A stretch of 64,000 bases of DNA from Micromonospora sediminimaris (GCA_900112325.1 FOLJ01000019.1:1-64000), one strand, 5' to 3'; numbered from the stretch's first letter, positions 53,501 to 62,150 are shown. Notes: a model not told the origin generated them from the letters alone. Numbers and translations are program-made.

Positions 53501-54455
53501 GCTGGAACTACGCCTCGGTGATCCGTCCGACTCGCTTGTCGCTCGACGGTCGGCGGCGCACGTGCCGGAGCAGACCCCGGGGCGTGGCATCACCTCGGAG
53601 AGCCTGCATTTCCTCACCGCGCTGCCGCAGCCGACCGGAGCGGACACCGCCGGGCTGGTGAAGCGGGTCAACGACGCGTGGTCCGGCCCGGTCGCACCCC
53701 CGGTCCGGCTGCTTCCGGCCGTGCTGCCGTACGCCGACCTCGACCTCGACGCCACGACAGGGCTGCGGATTCCGGTAGGCGTCGCCGAGGCGGACCTACG
53801 TCCGGTGGTCCTCGACTTCGCCACCGAGCCACACCTCGTGGTCTACGGGGACGCCGAGAGCGGCAAGTCGTCGTTCCTGCGCGCCCTGGCCACCTCGATC
53901 GTCGCCCGGTTCACGCCGGAACAGGCACGGGTGATCCTGGTGGACTATCGGCGCAGCCTGCTCGGCGTCATCTCCACGGAACACCTGATCGGCTACGGCA
54001 CCGCGGCGGCACACACCGCCGACCTGGTCGAGTCGGCCGCCGGTTACCTGGCGGGCCGCGCACCCGGCCCGCAGGTCAGCCCGACGCAGCTGCGGGAACG
54101 GTCGTGGTGGTCCGGGCCGGAGCTGTTCGTGCTGGTCGACGACTACGACCTGGTGTCCAGCGGGCCCGCGAACCCGCTGCGGGCGCTGGAGGAGCACCTG
54201 CCGCACGCCCGCGACGTCGGGCTGCACCTGGTGCTGGCGCGCCGCTCCGGCGGTGCCGCCCGCGCCCAGTACGAGCCGTTGGTGCAGCGGCTACGGGAAC
54301 TGTCCACCGCGGGCCTGGTGATGTCGGGCAGCCCGGAGGAGGGTGTCCTGGTCGGTCCGGTCCGTCCTGGTCCGCTGCCACCCGGGCGCGGTCGGCTGTT
54401 CACCCGACGCGAGGGCGTACGCCTGGTCCAACTGGCTCACCTGCCGCCACAGTGA
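50508..54455 (+). CDS. eccC: EccC, type VII secretion FtsK/SpoIIIE ATPase
   Basis: A 1315-aa ESX motor, with EccCa and EccCb fused. Two N-terminal helices (about 45-85) are followed by a DUF-type stalk, then three FtsK modules, all with intact Walker A: GATGSGKS (about 482), GGTQSGKS (about 831) and GDAESGKS (about 1113). Walker B-like blocks include LLICDEFSELL and FLVVDGW. Start GTG 50508 follows GGGAGG. It recognises C-terminal signals of WXG100 substrates. mycP follows on the same strand. Confidence 0.95.
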   Translation: MSTVVIRRPARRPAPEIPVGDLPVQAPPEIPAATDTRWHQLLMLLPMLGGTVAMAMMFGRGGGAYAYVVGGMFGLSSLAMLATSWGSASGNPKKSEMMAARRDYLRHLATLRRQVRQTAERQRAGLCYRYPDPSLLWSTVHSHRVWERRPMDPDFAVIRVAVGPQTLATPLVPPVTRPLEELEPMTAGALRRFLDAYSVVPDLPVALSLRSFARVFVRAAPAGPTGSPAAQALTRAMLVQLAVFHAPDELLVAICAGPERRGSWEWVKWLPHAQHPTRTDALGPVRLVASSAVELERLLDGVLASRSRFSPVGPATDGPHLVVVFDGGDRTGATELVGDGGIDAVTLIDLDAPPPRLLDRFSLLLELRDGRLHSRSSDGPAEVGTADALDVAEAEAVARRLAPLRLAATPGADAAPGAEPGLPELLGIGEPEGFTVEQGWVPRSPRDRLRVPVGVGVDGGAVELDLKESAQGGMGPHGLLIGATGSGKSELLRTLVLGLAATHSAEQLNFVLVDFKGGATFAPFDRLPHTAAVITNLADALPLVDRMVDAINGELVRRQELLRRAGNFASLRDYERARAAGNPLPPLPSLLLICDEFSELLSAKPDFIDLFVQIGRLGRSLGVHLLLASQRLEEGRLRGLDTHLSYRIGLRTFSSLESRTVLGVPDAHELPPSPGHGFLRFGTEPLLRFKTAYVSGPVRRRALAIDATGPERPRLLAFSTHVTPVPQPPAPPAVEDEADATETVLRLLVDRLAGQGAPAHRVWLPPLDVAPALDELVGPLTVDPVRGLTFGNPELHGALQVPVAVVDRPFEQRRDLLWLALDGAAGHVAVVGGTQSGKSTALRTLICALALTHTPTEAQVYCLDFGGGGLASVRDLPHVGGVTGRADPTGVRRTVGEMSTLLADRERRFAELGVESVAAWRQRRASGDTGTDPGDTDAYGDVFLVVDGWTTLRTEYEDLEPLITDLATRGLSYGVHVVATAVRWLDFRPAIRDLFGSRLELRLGDPSDSLVARRSAAHVPEQTPGRGITSESLHFLTALPQPTGADTAGLVKRVNDAWSGPVAPPVRLLPAVLPYADLDLDATTGLRIPVGVAEADLRPVVLDFATEPHLVVYGDAESGKSSFLRALATSIVARFTPEQARVILVDYRRSLLGVISTEHLIGYGTAAAHTADLVESAAGYLAGRAPGPQVSPTQLRERSWWSGPELFVLVDDYDLVSSGPANPLRALEEHLPHARDVGLHLVLARRSGGAARAQYEPLVQRLRELSTAGLVMSGSPEEGVLVGPVRPGPLPPGRGRLFTRREGVRLVQLAHLPPQ

Positions 54456-54497
54456 CGTCGACTCCACGGAACGTCCCTGTAGGCGGGTCGAAACCGG

Positions 54498-54503
54498 TAA
54501 TCT
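54498..54503 (+). promoter_or_regulatory. -10 element upstream of mycP
   Basis: TAATCT is a near-perfect actinobacterial -10 box lying in the 73-bp gap after eccC. It would start a transcript about 19 nt before ATG 54529, letting mycP be expressed apart from eccC. Confidence 0.45.
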
Positions 54504-54528
54504 CCGATCGTCATGTGTCCCGCGACGA

Positions 54529-55851
54529 ATGGCTGAGGATGTGACCAGGCTGCGGCACACCGGCCCGGCGAGGGCCGGCCGGTTCGCCAACCGCGTGCTG
54601 CTCGCAGCGGCCGCCACCGCGCTGTCGGCTGCCGTCGCCGTCATGCCGGCCGCCGCCGTGCCGGTCCAGGCTCCCGCGCTCGGCACGCCGGCTGCCCACA
54701 ACCCCGATGCCGCGCGACGCGCCGACCAGGTCCGTGACGAGCAGTGGCAGCTCGACAAGTTGAACGCGCGGGCGGCGTGGCGCACCTCGACCGGGCGCGG
54801 TGTGGTCGTGGCCGTGATCGATTCCGGGGTGGACGGTTCCCATCCGGACCTGACCGGTCAGGTGCTGCCCGGGCTCGACCTGGTCGCGCCGAACGGGGCG
54901 ACCCAAGCGGATCCGGTCGGGCACGGCACCACGGTGGCCGGCCTGATCGCGGGTCGCAACGACGACCGCCGGGGGGTGGTGGGGCTCGCGCCGGACGCCC
55001 GGATCCTGCCCGTGCGGGTCCTGGATGCGGAGAACCGCTACGACGACGCGCTGATCGTGGCCAAGGGGGTGCGGTGGGCGGTCGACAACGGCGCGAAGGT
55101 GATCAACCTGTCGCTCGGCGGCAACGGCGACAGCGCGGCGCTGGCCGCGGCTATCGACTACGCCTTCGCCCGGGACGTGGTGGTGATCGCCTGCACCGGT
55201 AATCTCGCCACCTCGCCCGAGGCGAAGGTGTGGTATCCGGCCCGCGAACCTGGCGTCATCGCGGTCTCCGGCCTGGAGCGCAACAGCGACAACCTGTGGA
55301 GCGGGGCGATCACCGGTCGCACCACGGTGCTGACCGCCCCCGCCAGCGGACTGGTGGGCGCACGTCCGCCGGGTGGTTACTGGCGGGTGCAGGGCACCAG
55401 CTTCGCGGCACCGCTGGTCGCCGCCACCGCCGCCCTGGTGCGGTCGCGTTACCCGCAGATGTCCGCCGCTGACGTGGTGAACCGGCTGCTGGCCACCGCC
55501 AGGGACATCGGACCCACCGGGCGTGACGAGCGGTTCGGGTACGGGCTGGTCGACCCGGTCGCGGCGCTTACCGCACAGGTGCCGCCGACGGACAGGAACC
55601 CGTTGGACGACAACGACCCGCCCGGGGTGACCGGCTTCGGTCCTGCGCCCGGTGCCGCGACGACGGGCGATCCCGACGCCGAGCAGCTCGGGCTGACCGG
55701 GTCCGGGCAGGAGACCCAGTGGCGGGCGCGGGCCGCCGGTTCGCAGGACGACGCCGGCTCGGAGCGGCTCTGGATCGGCTCGGCCATCTTCGTCGCGCTG
55801 CTCACCGGTGCGGTGCTGATGCTGCGCCGGTTCCGGCAGTCGCACCACTGA
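54529..55851 (+). CDS. mycP: mycosin, ESX-associated subtilisin-like protease
   Basis: A 440-aa exported, membrane-anchored serine protease. The signal peptide (to about 43) precedes the catalytic triad: Asp98 in AVIDSGVDG, His132 in VGHGTTVAGLIAG and Ser291 in QGTSFAAPLVAAT. A Pro/Gly-rich linker and a C-terminal helix (about 412-430) anchor it. Mycosins stabilise and regulate ESX systems. ATG 54529 is chosen; GTG 54541 is possible. Confidence 0.93.
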   Translation: MAEDVTRLRHTGPARAGRFANRVLLAAAATALSAAVAVMPAAAVPVQAPALGTPAAHNPDAARRADQVRDEQWQLDKLNARAAWRTSTGRGVVVAVIDSGVDGSHPDLTGQVLPGLDLVAPNGATQADPVGHGTTVAGLIAGRNDDRRGVVGLAPDARILPVRVLDAENRYDDALIVAKGVRWAVDNGAKVINLSLGGNGDSAALAAAIDYAFARDVVVIACTGNLATSPEAKVWYPAREPGVIAVSGLERNSDNLWSGAITGRTTVLTAPASGLVGARPPGGYWRVQGTSFAAPLVAATAALVRSRYPQMSAADVVNRLLATARDIGPTGRDERFGYGLVDPVAALTAQVPPTDRNPLDDNDPPGVTGFGPAPGAATTGDPDAEQLGLTGSGQETQWRARAAGSQDDAGSERLWIGSAIFVALLTGAVLMLRRFRQSHH

Positions 55852-55932
55852 CCGGTCCCGGTCGACGCAACATTCCACAGATTCTGCGCATCCGCCCGGG
55901 AAGGTCCCGTTCAGCGGGGTAAAACCATCGCC

Positions 55933-56652
55933 GTGGACACCTTCGAACGAGTCGACTCGGCGCCGCCCTCCGGTCCGGACGGTGTGGGACAACGGGACGA
56001 CCGGTCAGGTGTGTGGCCGACCCACACCGTCTCCGGCGTGCTGCTGGTCGTGCCGTTCGCGCTGCTCGCCACGCTGGTGCTGGGTGACTGGCCGCCGCTG
56101 CGTCGACTCGACCTGGCGATCACCACTCAGCTGCACGGGTACGCCCTGGACCACCCGGTCTGGGTCCGGGCGATGAGCTTCTGGACCGACGCCTTCGCGC
56201 CGATGCCCCTGCGGGCCGTGGCGCTGGTCCTGGTGATCTGGCTGGCCCGCGACGGTGCGCGGCGACTCGCCGGCTGGGTCGCGAGCACCATGGTGCTCGG
56301 TGGTCTGCTCGGGCCGCTGCTCAAACTGCTCGTCGGCCGGCAGCGACCGGATCTGCCCGACCCGGTGGCGCAGGCGCCCGGTCTGGCCTTCCCGTCGGGC
56401 CACGCGCTGAACGCGATGCTCGCCGCCGGGGTGCTGCTTGTGGTGTTCCTGCCCCGGACCAGGCCCGGCTCCGTGACCCGCGCGGCCGTCTGGCTCGGTG
56501 CGCTGACGATCGTCCTGGTGACCGGGTTCAGCCGGGTGGCGCTCGGCGTGCACTGGAGCAGCGACGTGCTGGCCGGGTGGCTGCTCGGCGCGGCGGTGGT
56601 CGTCGCCACCGTCACCGCGTTCGCGGTCTGGTCGCGGCGCCGGTCGGGCTGA
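55933..56652 (+). CDS. PAP2-family membrane phosphatase
   Basis: A 239-aa lipid-phosphatase-like protein with five or six helices and the three PAP2 signatures: KLLVGRQRP (KX6RP type), FPSGHALN and SRVALGVHWSSDV (SRx5H). It may dephosphorylate undecaprenyl pyrophosphate or phosphatidate at the outer face. Start GTG 55933; a TAAAAC box (55920-55925) ends 7 nt upstream, suggesting a leaderless mRNA. It is convergent with marP, 7 bp apart. Confidence 0.9.
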   Translation: MDTFERVDSAPPSGPDGVGQRDDRSGVWPTHTVSGVLLVVPFALLATLVLGDWPPLRRLDLAITTQLHGYALDHPVWVRAMSFWTDAFAPMPLRAVALVLVIWLARDGARRLAGWVASTMVLGGLLGPLLKLLVGRQRPDLPDPVAQAPGLAFPSGHALNAMLAAGVLLVVFLPRTRPGSVTRAAVWLGALTIVLVTGFSRVALGVHWSSDVLAGWLLGAAVVVATVTAFAVWSRRRSG

Positions 56653-56659
56653 CCCGTCG

Positions 56660-57838
56660 TCAGGTGCAGTCGCCGGTGTCGGTGCCCCGGGTGCGTTCGG
56701 CGCCGGCCAGCGCCACCGGTCGGGCCTCGGCGGCGGTGACCGCGAACCCGGTGTTCGGGTCGTCGGCCGCCGCCGCGAAGATCACCCCGAGCACCAGGCC
56801 GTTCGAGGAGACCAGTGGACCGCCCGAGTTGCCGCTGCGGACCAGGGCCCGGATCGTGTAGATCTCCCGGTTGACGTTCCCCGACGAGTAGATGTCCGGC
56901 CCGGTGATCCGGTCGACGTCGCGGATCCGCGCCGACTGGGCGTTGTACGGCCCGTCCAGCGGGAAACCGAGCACGATGGCGTCCGCGCCGGTGGAGGCGT
57001 TGCCGGCGGCGAAGCGCATCGACGGGCCGGGCAGCCCAGGCACGTAGAGCACGGCCAGGTCCCGGTCCGGGTCGTAGACGACCACCTCGCCCTCGTACCG
57101 GTCCCCGCCCAGTTCCACCGCGACCGAACGGGTGCCGGCGACCACGTGCGCGTTTGTCATCACCCGGTCGTCGGCGTACACGAAGCCGGACCCCTCGATC
57201 CGGCGCGAGCAGCTCGGGGCCGACCCGAGCACCTTCACCACCGAGCGCTGACCGCTGCTCACCACCTCGGAGCCGGCGAGCGCCGGGTCCGGCGGCTCGA
57301 CCTGCCGAGCCTGGGTACGCCGCAGCCCGTCGAAGACGTCCGGGAAGCCGTTGGTGTCGACGGTGTCGCGCAGCGCGGTGGAGAGCTGCTGAGCCTGGTC
57401 GGGCAGCACCCGGTCCACCACGTTGAGCAGCGCGCTGCTCTTCACCGAGGCGGCGAGCCAGGGCAGCGAGGAGGAGCCGAGCGGCACGGCGACCAGCCAG
57501 GCGACAAGCAGCACCGCGAAGAGCGAGACGAATGCGCCGCCGATGTCGTCGGCCCGTCGTCCCACATCACTGGCGATGGTGCGGCGCAGGTGCGATCCGA
57601 GCCAGCCGGCCAGTGCCTGACCCACCACGGCGAGACCGAAGATGGCGACCAGTGAGATCAGCACCCGGGTGCCGCTGTCCACGAACTGCTGGGCAAACAT
57701 CGGGCCAATCTGAAGGCCGATCAGGGCACCCAGGAAGAACCCGGAGAACGAGAGCACGCCGATGACGAACCCCTGTCGGTATCCGCTGATCGCGAACACG
57801 AGCATGAGCAACAGCAGGACGAGATCCACGGCCGACAC
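56660..57838 (-). CDS. marP: MarP-type membrane serine protease (CvpA plus trypsin fold)
   Basis: A 392-aa protein homologous to mycobacterial MarP, which protects cells at low pH by periplasmic proteolysis. Four N-terminal helices (about 5-22, 27-45, 60-80 and 103-122) form a CvpA-like domain. The protease has His231 (TNAHVVAG), Asp260 (DPDRDLAVL) and Ser338 (RSGNSGGPL). Cys210 and Cys391 are placed like the MarP disulfide that stabilises the active site. Start GTG 57838. Confidence 0.94.
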   Translation of the reverse strand: MSAVDLVLLLLMLVFAISGYRQGFVIGVLSFSGFFLGALIGLQIGPMFAQQFVDSGTRVLISLVAIFGLAVVGQALAGWLGSHLRRTIASDVGRRADDIGGAFVSLFAVLLVAWLVAVPLGSSSLPWLAASVKSSALLNVVDRVLPDQAQQLSTALRDTVDTNGFPDVFDGLRRTQARQVEPPDPALAGSEVVSSGQRSVVKVLGSAPSCSRRIEGSGFVYADDRVMTNAHVVAGTRSVAVELGGDRYEGEVVVYDPDRDLAVLYVPGLPGPSMRFAAGNASTGADAIVLGFPLDGPYNAQSARIRDVDRITGPDIYSSGNVNREIYTIRALVRSGNSGGPLVSSNGLVLGVIFAAAADDPNTGFAVTAAEARPVALAGAERTRGTDTGDCT

Positions 57839-57901
57839 GGCTCAAGCGTACGGGGCCGGGGCTCGCGCGAAGACGATCGCTTGCGGAAGGTGACGGTCAG
57901 A

Positions 57902-58612
57902 TCAGCGCAGGGCGCTCTCGTCGACCTCGTCGGTGCCGGCCGACGGGGCGGGTGAGGCGCCGATCGGCGGAAGATCGATCACTCGGCTGCGCGGCCACGG
58001 GCGGCTCCAGCCACCCATGTCCAGCAGCGCGGCCAGCACCCCGGCCGTGAACCCCCAGACCAGCATCCCGCGTACGGAGAAGGCGGGGCCGACCCAGCCA
58101 CTCGAATGGCGTACCCGGACCCGGTTGTCCGGGTCGACCAGCTCGGCGATCGGCAGGCGGGCCACGTGCGCCACCTCGGCCGGTTCCCGGGAGTCCACCG
58201 GATGCGGCGCGTGCCACCAGGCGAGCACCGGGGTCACCACGAAGTCGCTGACCGGGATCCACAACCTCGGCAGCTGGGCCAGCACCGTGACGCTTGTCGG
58301 GTCGAGCCCGACCTCCTCGTTCGCCTCCCGCAGCGCCGTGGCGGCGGCGTCGGCGTCCTCCGGGTCGGCCGCGCCGCCGGGGAACGCCGGTTGACCGGCG
58401 TGGTTGCGCAGGGTCGCGGCCCGCTGAAGGACCAGCACGTCCGGGCCGGTGACCGCGTCCTCGCCGAGCAGCACCAGCACGGCGCTCTCCCGGCCACCCT
58501 GCTCCGGCGTACGGAGCTGGGTGAAGTCCTCCGTGCGTGCGGTGTCGAGCCGACCCAGCAGCGGCCCCAGCCAGCCGGGCGGCTGGCGATCCGCTGGTTC
58601 GGACACGCTCAC
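57902..58612 (-). CDS. NUDIX hydrolase (CoA pyrophosphatase-like)
   Basis: A 236-aa NUDIX enzyme. The NUDIX box is FPGGAADPEDADAAATALREANEEVGLD, preceded by VLVLQRAATLRNHAGQPAFPGG, the pattern of NudL-type CoA diphosphatases. It would hydrolyse CoA or related nucleoside diphosphate derivatives. Start GTG 58612 overlaps the stop of the TlpA-like gene (GTGA). It is syntenic with the marP region of mycobacteria. Confidence 0.9.
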   Translation of the reverse strand: MSVSEPADRQPPGWLGPLLGRLDTARTEDFTQLRTPEQGGRESAVLVLLGEDAVTGPDVLVLQRAATLRNHAGQPAFPGGAADPEDADAAATALREANEEVGLDPTSVTVLAQLPRLWIPVSDFVVTPVLAWWHAPHPVDSREPAEVAHVARLPIAELVDPDNRVRVRHSSGWVGPAFSVRGMLVWGFTAGVLAALLDMGGWSRPWPRSRVIDLPPIGASPAPSAGTDEVDESALR

Positions 58613-59217
58613 GCCGGCACCGTGAGGCCGAGGTGCTGTCGGACAAGCTCGGCGAGGCGGGCGTCGTCCAGCGCGCCGGAGCTGTCGATGTGCCGTACCC
58701 GGCTCTGGTCGTCGAGGAAGACGGTGAGCGGGACGGCGTTGCGACGCAGTGCCCGCTGCACCGCCTCGCCCTGGTCGACAAGCATCGGGAACCGCACGCC
58801 GAAGTCCTCGCCGATCGACTGGGCGCCGTCGCGGCTGTCCCGGCTGTTCACCCCGATGACCCGCAGCTGGCCCTCGGTACGTTCGTGCAGCCGCTGGAAG
58901 GCGGGGAGTTCCTTGCGGCAGGGCGGGCACCAGGAGGCCCAGATGTTGACCACTGCCGGTCCGCGGATGTCCCGCAGGGCGACCGGGGCCCCGCCGGTGA
59001 AGCAGGTGAGGGTCAACTCGGGCAGCGGATCGCCCGTCGCCTCCCCGTTGCCGGGGCCGACCGGACCGTCGGTGAGGTCGGCGCAGCCCTCGAAGGGGGA
59101 CGGGCGGGCGGCGGCCGTGGCCTGCCGGGCCGGTGCCGGTGTCTCGGAGTCGGCGGTGCAGGCGGTGGCGAGCAACAGCAGCAGCGGCAGGGTCAGCAGC
59201 GCGAGTCGGCGGTTCAC
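58609..59217 (-). CDS. TlpA/ResA-like thioredoxin lipoprotein
   Basis: A 202-aa secreted thiol-disulfide protein. The lipobox LLATAC (about 15-20) tethers it outside the membrane. The active site WCPPC lies in VVNIWASWCPPCRKELPAF, with a cis-Pro in NAVPLTVFLDDQ. A further Cys pair, in EGCADL and LTLTCF, precedes the domain. Start GTG 59217 follows GGAGGC and overlaps the nth stop. It probably reduces exported proteins or apocytochromes. Confidence 0.93.
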   Translation of the reverse strand: MNRRLALLTLPLLLLLATACTADSETPAPARQATAAARPSPFEGCADLTDGPVGPGNGEATGDPLPELTLTCFTGGAPVALRDIRGPAVVNIWASWCPPCRKELPAFQRLHERTEGQLRVIGVNSRDSRDGAQSIGEDFGVRFPMLVDQGEAVQRALRRNAVPLTVFLDDQSRVRHIDSSGALDDARLAELVRQHLGLTVPA

Positions 59218-59993
59218 GGTGCCTCCGCCTGGACGGCCTGCGCCGGCACCAGCTCGGGATCGACACCGGCGGCGGCCGCGAGGGCACGGACGCGGGGGCC
59301 CTTGAGCAGCTTCGCGGCGGCGGCTGGTTCGGTCGGTCCGGTGCCGTACGAGGGGCAGAGCTTCGCCAGGGTGCACGCACCGCAGGCGGGCTTGCGGGCG
59401 TGGCAGACCCGGCGGCCGTGGAAGATGATCCGGTGCGACAGCATGGTCCAGTCCCGCTTCGGGAACATCGCCCCGATCTCGTGCTCGATCTTGACGGGAT
59501 CGGTCTCGGTGGTCAGCCCCCAGCGCCGCACCAGCCGTTGGAAGTGGGTGTCGACCGTGATGCCGGGCACGTCGAAGGCGTTGCCGAGGATGACGTTGGC
59601 GGTCTTACGACCGATCCCGGGCAGGGTGACCAGGTCGGCCAGCCGGTTGGGCACCCGACCGGCGTACCGCTCGACCAGGGCTTGGCCCAGTTGGATCAGC
59701 GAGTTGGTCTTGTTGCGGTAGAAGCCGGTCGGTTTGATCATCTCTTCCACCTCGCCACGATCGGCCCCGGCGTAGTCGGCGGCGGTCGGGTAGCGGGCGA
59801 ACAGTTTCGGAGTGACCTCGTTGACCTTCTTGTCCGTGCACTGGGCCGACAGGATGGTGGCGACCGCCAGTTCCAGCGGGCTGCCGTGGTCGAGCTCGCA
59901 GTGCGCGTCGGGGTGCGTCTCGGTCAGCACCCGGCCGATCCGCCGCGCGCGACGGGTGCGTCCCAGGTCGGTCTCGGTGGCGCTTCTGGTCAC
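59214..59993 (-). CDS. nth: endonuclease III, DNA glycosylase/AP lyase
   Basis: Nth removes oxidised pyrimidines. The 259-aa protein has the helix-hairpin-helix LVTLPGIGRKTANVIL with the catalytic Lys, a catalytic Asp in GITVDTHFQRL, and the 4Fe-4S loop CHARKPACGACTLAKLC (C-x6-C-x2-C-x5-C). The C-terminal tail (GTGPTEPAAAAKLL onward) is about 40 residues longer than in E. coli Nth. Start GTG 59993. It forms a run with the TlpA-like and NUDIX genes by four-base overlaps. Confidence 0.96.
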   Translation of the reverse strand: MTRSATETDLGRTRRARRIGRVLTETHPDAHCELDHGSPLELAVATILSAQCTDKKVNEVTPKLFARYPTAADYAGADRGEVEEMIKPTGFYRNKTNSLIQLGQALVERYAGRVPNRLADLVTLPGIGRKTANVILGNAFDVPGITVDTHFQRLVRRWGLTTETDPVKIEHEIGAMFPKRDWTMLSHRIIFHGRRVCHARKPACGACTLAKLCPSYGTGPTEPAAAAKLLKGPRVRALAAAAGVDPELVPAQAVQAEAP

Positions 59994-60048
59994 GACGGCC
60001 AGCCTACGTCGCCGGTCCGACCGGCTCGGACGCCAGTGCCGTCGCCGA

Positions 60049-61194
60049 TCAGTCCGCGTCGGGCGGGCTGATCTTCCCGGAGTCGGTGAACCGGGCTCCG
60101 GTCTCGGCGAAGTCGAGCTCGGTGAGGTCCCGCAGCAGCCCGAGACCACGGTCGTCGGGGTCGATCGTCGGCTTGCGTGCCCCGTCCATGTAGGTGGAGG
60201 TGAACGAGCCGCCGGCCCAGGTGCCGTCCGCTTCGAGTGACACCTTCAGCACGCCACCCCAGCCGAGCCGACCGTTGTTGCTGAGCGAGTTGCCGCCACC
60301 GGCGAAGTTGCCCAGGCTGTACGCGATCAGCCTGCCCTTGTAGAACTCCATCCCGCGCAGCACGTGCGGGCCGTGCCCGACGATCAGGTCGGCACCGGCG
60401 TCGATCATGGCGCGGGAGAACTTGATCGGGTCGCCCCGGTTCTCGCCGAGGAACATCTCGGTGCCGGGCCGCACCCGCGTCATTTCCGACCCTTCGGCCC
60501 CCATGTGCACCTGTACCACGACGATGTCGGCCTGGCCGGCGGCCTTCTTGATCACCTTTTTCGCGGCCGGGATGTCGGTGAGGCTGTTCGACCACTGGTA
60601 CGACGAGAAACCGGCGACGGCGACCTTGACGCCCTTCACCTCGACGACAGTGATCTGGTCAGGTGCGCCGGTGTGCTCCAGCCCGTGTTCCTCCAGGGCC
60701 TTCTGGGTGTTCTCGTAACCCTTCGGCCCGAAGTCGTACCCGTGGTTGTTGGCCTGGTTGAGCAGGTCGAAACCGGCGTCGGCGAGATGGGCGGCGTACT
60801 CCGGCGGCGCCCGGAACTGGAAGCAGCGGGTGGAGTTGGCACCGCACTTGCCGGCCCCGGTGTCCACCGTCAACGGCTCTTCCAGGTTTCCCATCACCAG
60901 GTCGGCGGCGAGCGCCTTCTTCACCGAGTTGAAGAAACCCTTGCCGTTGTTCGGGGGGAGCCGGTCGGGTGCCATGGCCATCACGATGTCGCCGGTGGCG
61001 GAGAGCGAGATCTTCTTGACCTCGGGGGCGGCCGATTCGACAGGTGCGCCCTCGCCACCGCCCGTGCCGGGTTGCCAGAGCGGCCCCTCGTCGGTGCTGG
61101 CGCAGCTGGCGAGGAGGAGGGCGGCGAGCAGCGCCACCACTGCGGCCAGGGTGCGGCGGCGGGGTCGGGGCACGAAGGGTGCGGCAGCGTACAT
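60049..61194 (-). CDS. CapA-family lipoprotein
   Basis: A 381-aa exported metallophosphatase-fold protein of the poly-gamma-glutamate CapA family. The lipobox LLASCAS follows a helix at about 14-30. Motifs are SATGDIVMA (first metal-site Asp), MGNLEEPLT, LNQANNHGYDFG, VVVQVHMGAEGS and LIVGHGPHVLRGMEFYKGRLIAYSLGNF. No capBC neighbours are present, so a role other than polyglutamate synthesis is likely. ATG 61194; a TAGGGT -10 box ends 8 nt upstream. Confidence 0.88.
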   Translation of the reverse strand: MYAAAPFVPRPRRRTLAAVVALLAALLLASCASTDEGPLWQPGTGGGEGAPVESAAPEVKKISLSATGDIVMAMAPDRLPPNNGKGFFNSVKKALAADLVMGNLEEPLTVDTGAGKCGANSTRCFQFRAPPEYAAHLADAGFDLLNQANNHGYDFGPKGYENTQKALEEHGLEHTGAPDQITVVEVKGVKVAVAGFSSYQWSNSLTDIPAAKKVIKKAAGQADIVVVQVHMGAEGSEMTRVRPGTEMFLGENRGDPIKFSRAMIDAGADLIVGHGPHVLRGMEFYKGRLIAYSLGNFAGGGNSLSNNGRLGWGGVLKVSLEADGTWAGGSFTSTYMDGARKPTIDPDDRGLGLLRDLTELDFAETGARFTDSGKISPPDAD

Positions 61195-61202
61195 CGTGCG
61201 CG

Positions 61203-61208
61203 ACCCTA
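61203..61208 (-). promoter_or_regulatory. -10 element of the capA-like gene (leaderless)
   Basis: Reading leftward, TAGGGT ends 8 nt before ATG 61194. Confidence 0.4.
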
Positions 61209-61252
61209 CCGGGCGGATATCGCGGAATCGACCGCCGATCGGGTGAGGAGAT

Positions 61253-61930
61253 TCAGCCCTGGAGCCGATCCGACCATGGCACGACGGTGTCGCGGCCCAC
61301 CGACAGCACGGCGGCGTGCACCGCCCGGGCCAGTGGCGCACCCCAGGTGGAGCGGGGTCCGCCGTAGGCGTTGATCGGCCCGTCCGACGGGCAGAGCACG
61401 GCGACCGCGTCCGTCGGCGTACCGGTGCCGGGCAGCCCCAACTCCGCGATCGCCTGTGCCTTCGCCTCGGTGGCCGTGGCGACCGCGTTGACAAGTGCCG
61501 CGTCACCGAGCCGCGCCGGAACGTACGCCACGATGTTCACCGTGCCGACCGGTTGCGCCGATGCCGCCACCGTCGGTGCCGCTGCCGTCGGTGCCGCCGC
61601 CGGCACCGGAGTGCCCAGACCGACGGTGGCCCAGACCAGCACGCCGGTGTCGGTCCGCCGCACCACCTCGGCCACGTCGACTCCGGTCATCAGGCCCACG
61701 CCGGGCCCGTCCAGGTCGAACTCGCGGGCCAGCCCGGCCAGGTGGTCGGCGGGGTCGTTCCGGTCGTACGACATGGGCACCGTCGCGTTCAGCACCCACC
61801 GGCGTACGCCGATCCCACCGCCGAGCGGGGCGGAGCTGACCGCTCGCAGCGCCCCCTCGGCACGCCAGATGAGCACCGGAATGTCACGTTCGTCCTCGCG
61901 CCGGGTGGTCAGTAGGGGCTCGGGCAGCAC
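61253..61930 (-). CDS. cbiZ: adenosylcobinamide amidohydrolase (CbiZ)
   Basis: CbiZ cleaves the aminopropanol side of cobinamides to cobyric acid for corrinoid salvage. The 225-aa protein has RAVSSAPLGGGIGVRRWVLNATVPMSYDR, TGVDVAEVVRRTDTGVLVWATVGLG and NIVAYVPARLGDAALVNAVATATEAKAQA, all CbiZ-like. Start GTG 61930; a TAGGGT -10 box ends 6 nt upstream, so it is probably leaderless. No cobalamin riboswitch was recognised and no other corrinoid genes are near. Confidence 0.9.
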   Translation of the reverse strand: MLPEPLLTTRREDERDIPVLIWRAEGALRAVSSAPLGGGIGVRRWVLNATVPMSYDRNDPADHLAGLAREFDLDGPGVGLMTGVDVAEVVRRTDTGVLVWATVGLGTPVPAAAPTAAAPTVAASAQPVGTVNIVAYVPARLGDAALVNAVATATEAKAQAIAELGLPGTGTPTDAVAVLCPSDGPINAYGGPRSTWGAPLARAVHAAVLSVGRDTVVPWSDRLQG

Positions 61931-61936
61931 CCGGTG

Positions 61937-61942
61937 ACCCTA
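61937..61942 (-). promoter_or_regulatory. -10 element of cbiZ (leaderless)
   Basis: Reading leftward, TAGGGT ends 6 nt before GTG 61930. Confidence 0.4.
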
Positions 61943-62072
61943 CGTCCGGGTGTCCACCCCGCCGACCCCGGCCTGACCAGGCGCGGGATTCTAAAGGGCG
62001 ATCACGACGGGCACGTTACGCCCAACGATCAAGATTCCAGGGGTGCACCTCTGATTCCTGCTCACGTGCGCC

Positions 62073-62078
62073 TAGACT
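62073..62078 (+). promoter_or_regulatory. -10 element of crp
   Basis: TAGACT lies 72 bp before ATG 62151; the -35 region is weak. The predicted leader is about 65 nt. No Crp autoregulatory site was seen here. Confidence 0.4.
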
Positions 62079-62150
62079 GGTCGGCGCGCGAGGGATCAGC
62101 GGACGGCGGACCCAGGCCGAGCAGACGGCACGCGCAACCGGAGGTGCGCG

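Noticed and set aside
61931..62150. Cobalamin riboswitch for cbiZ
   Set aside because: No B12-box-like sequence was seen, and the -10 box placement implies a leaderless transcript.
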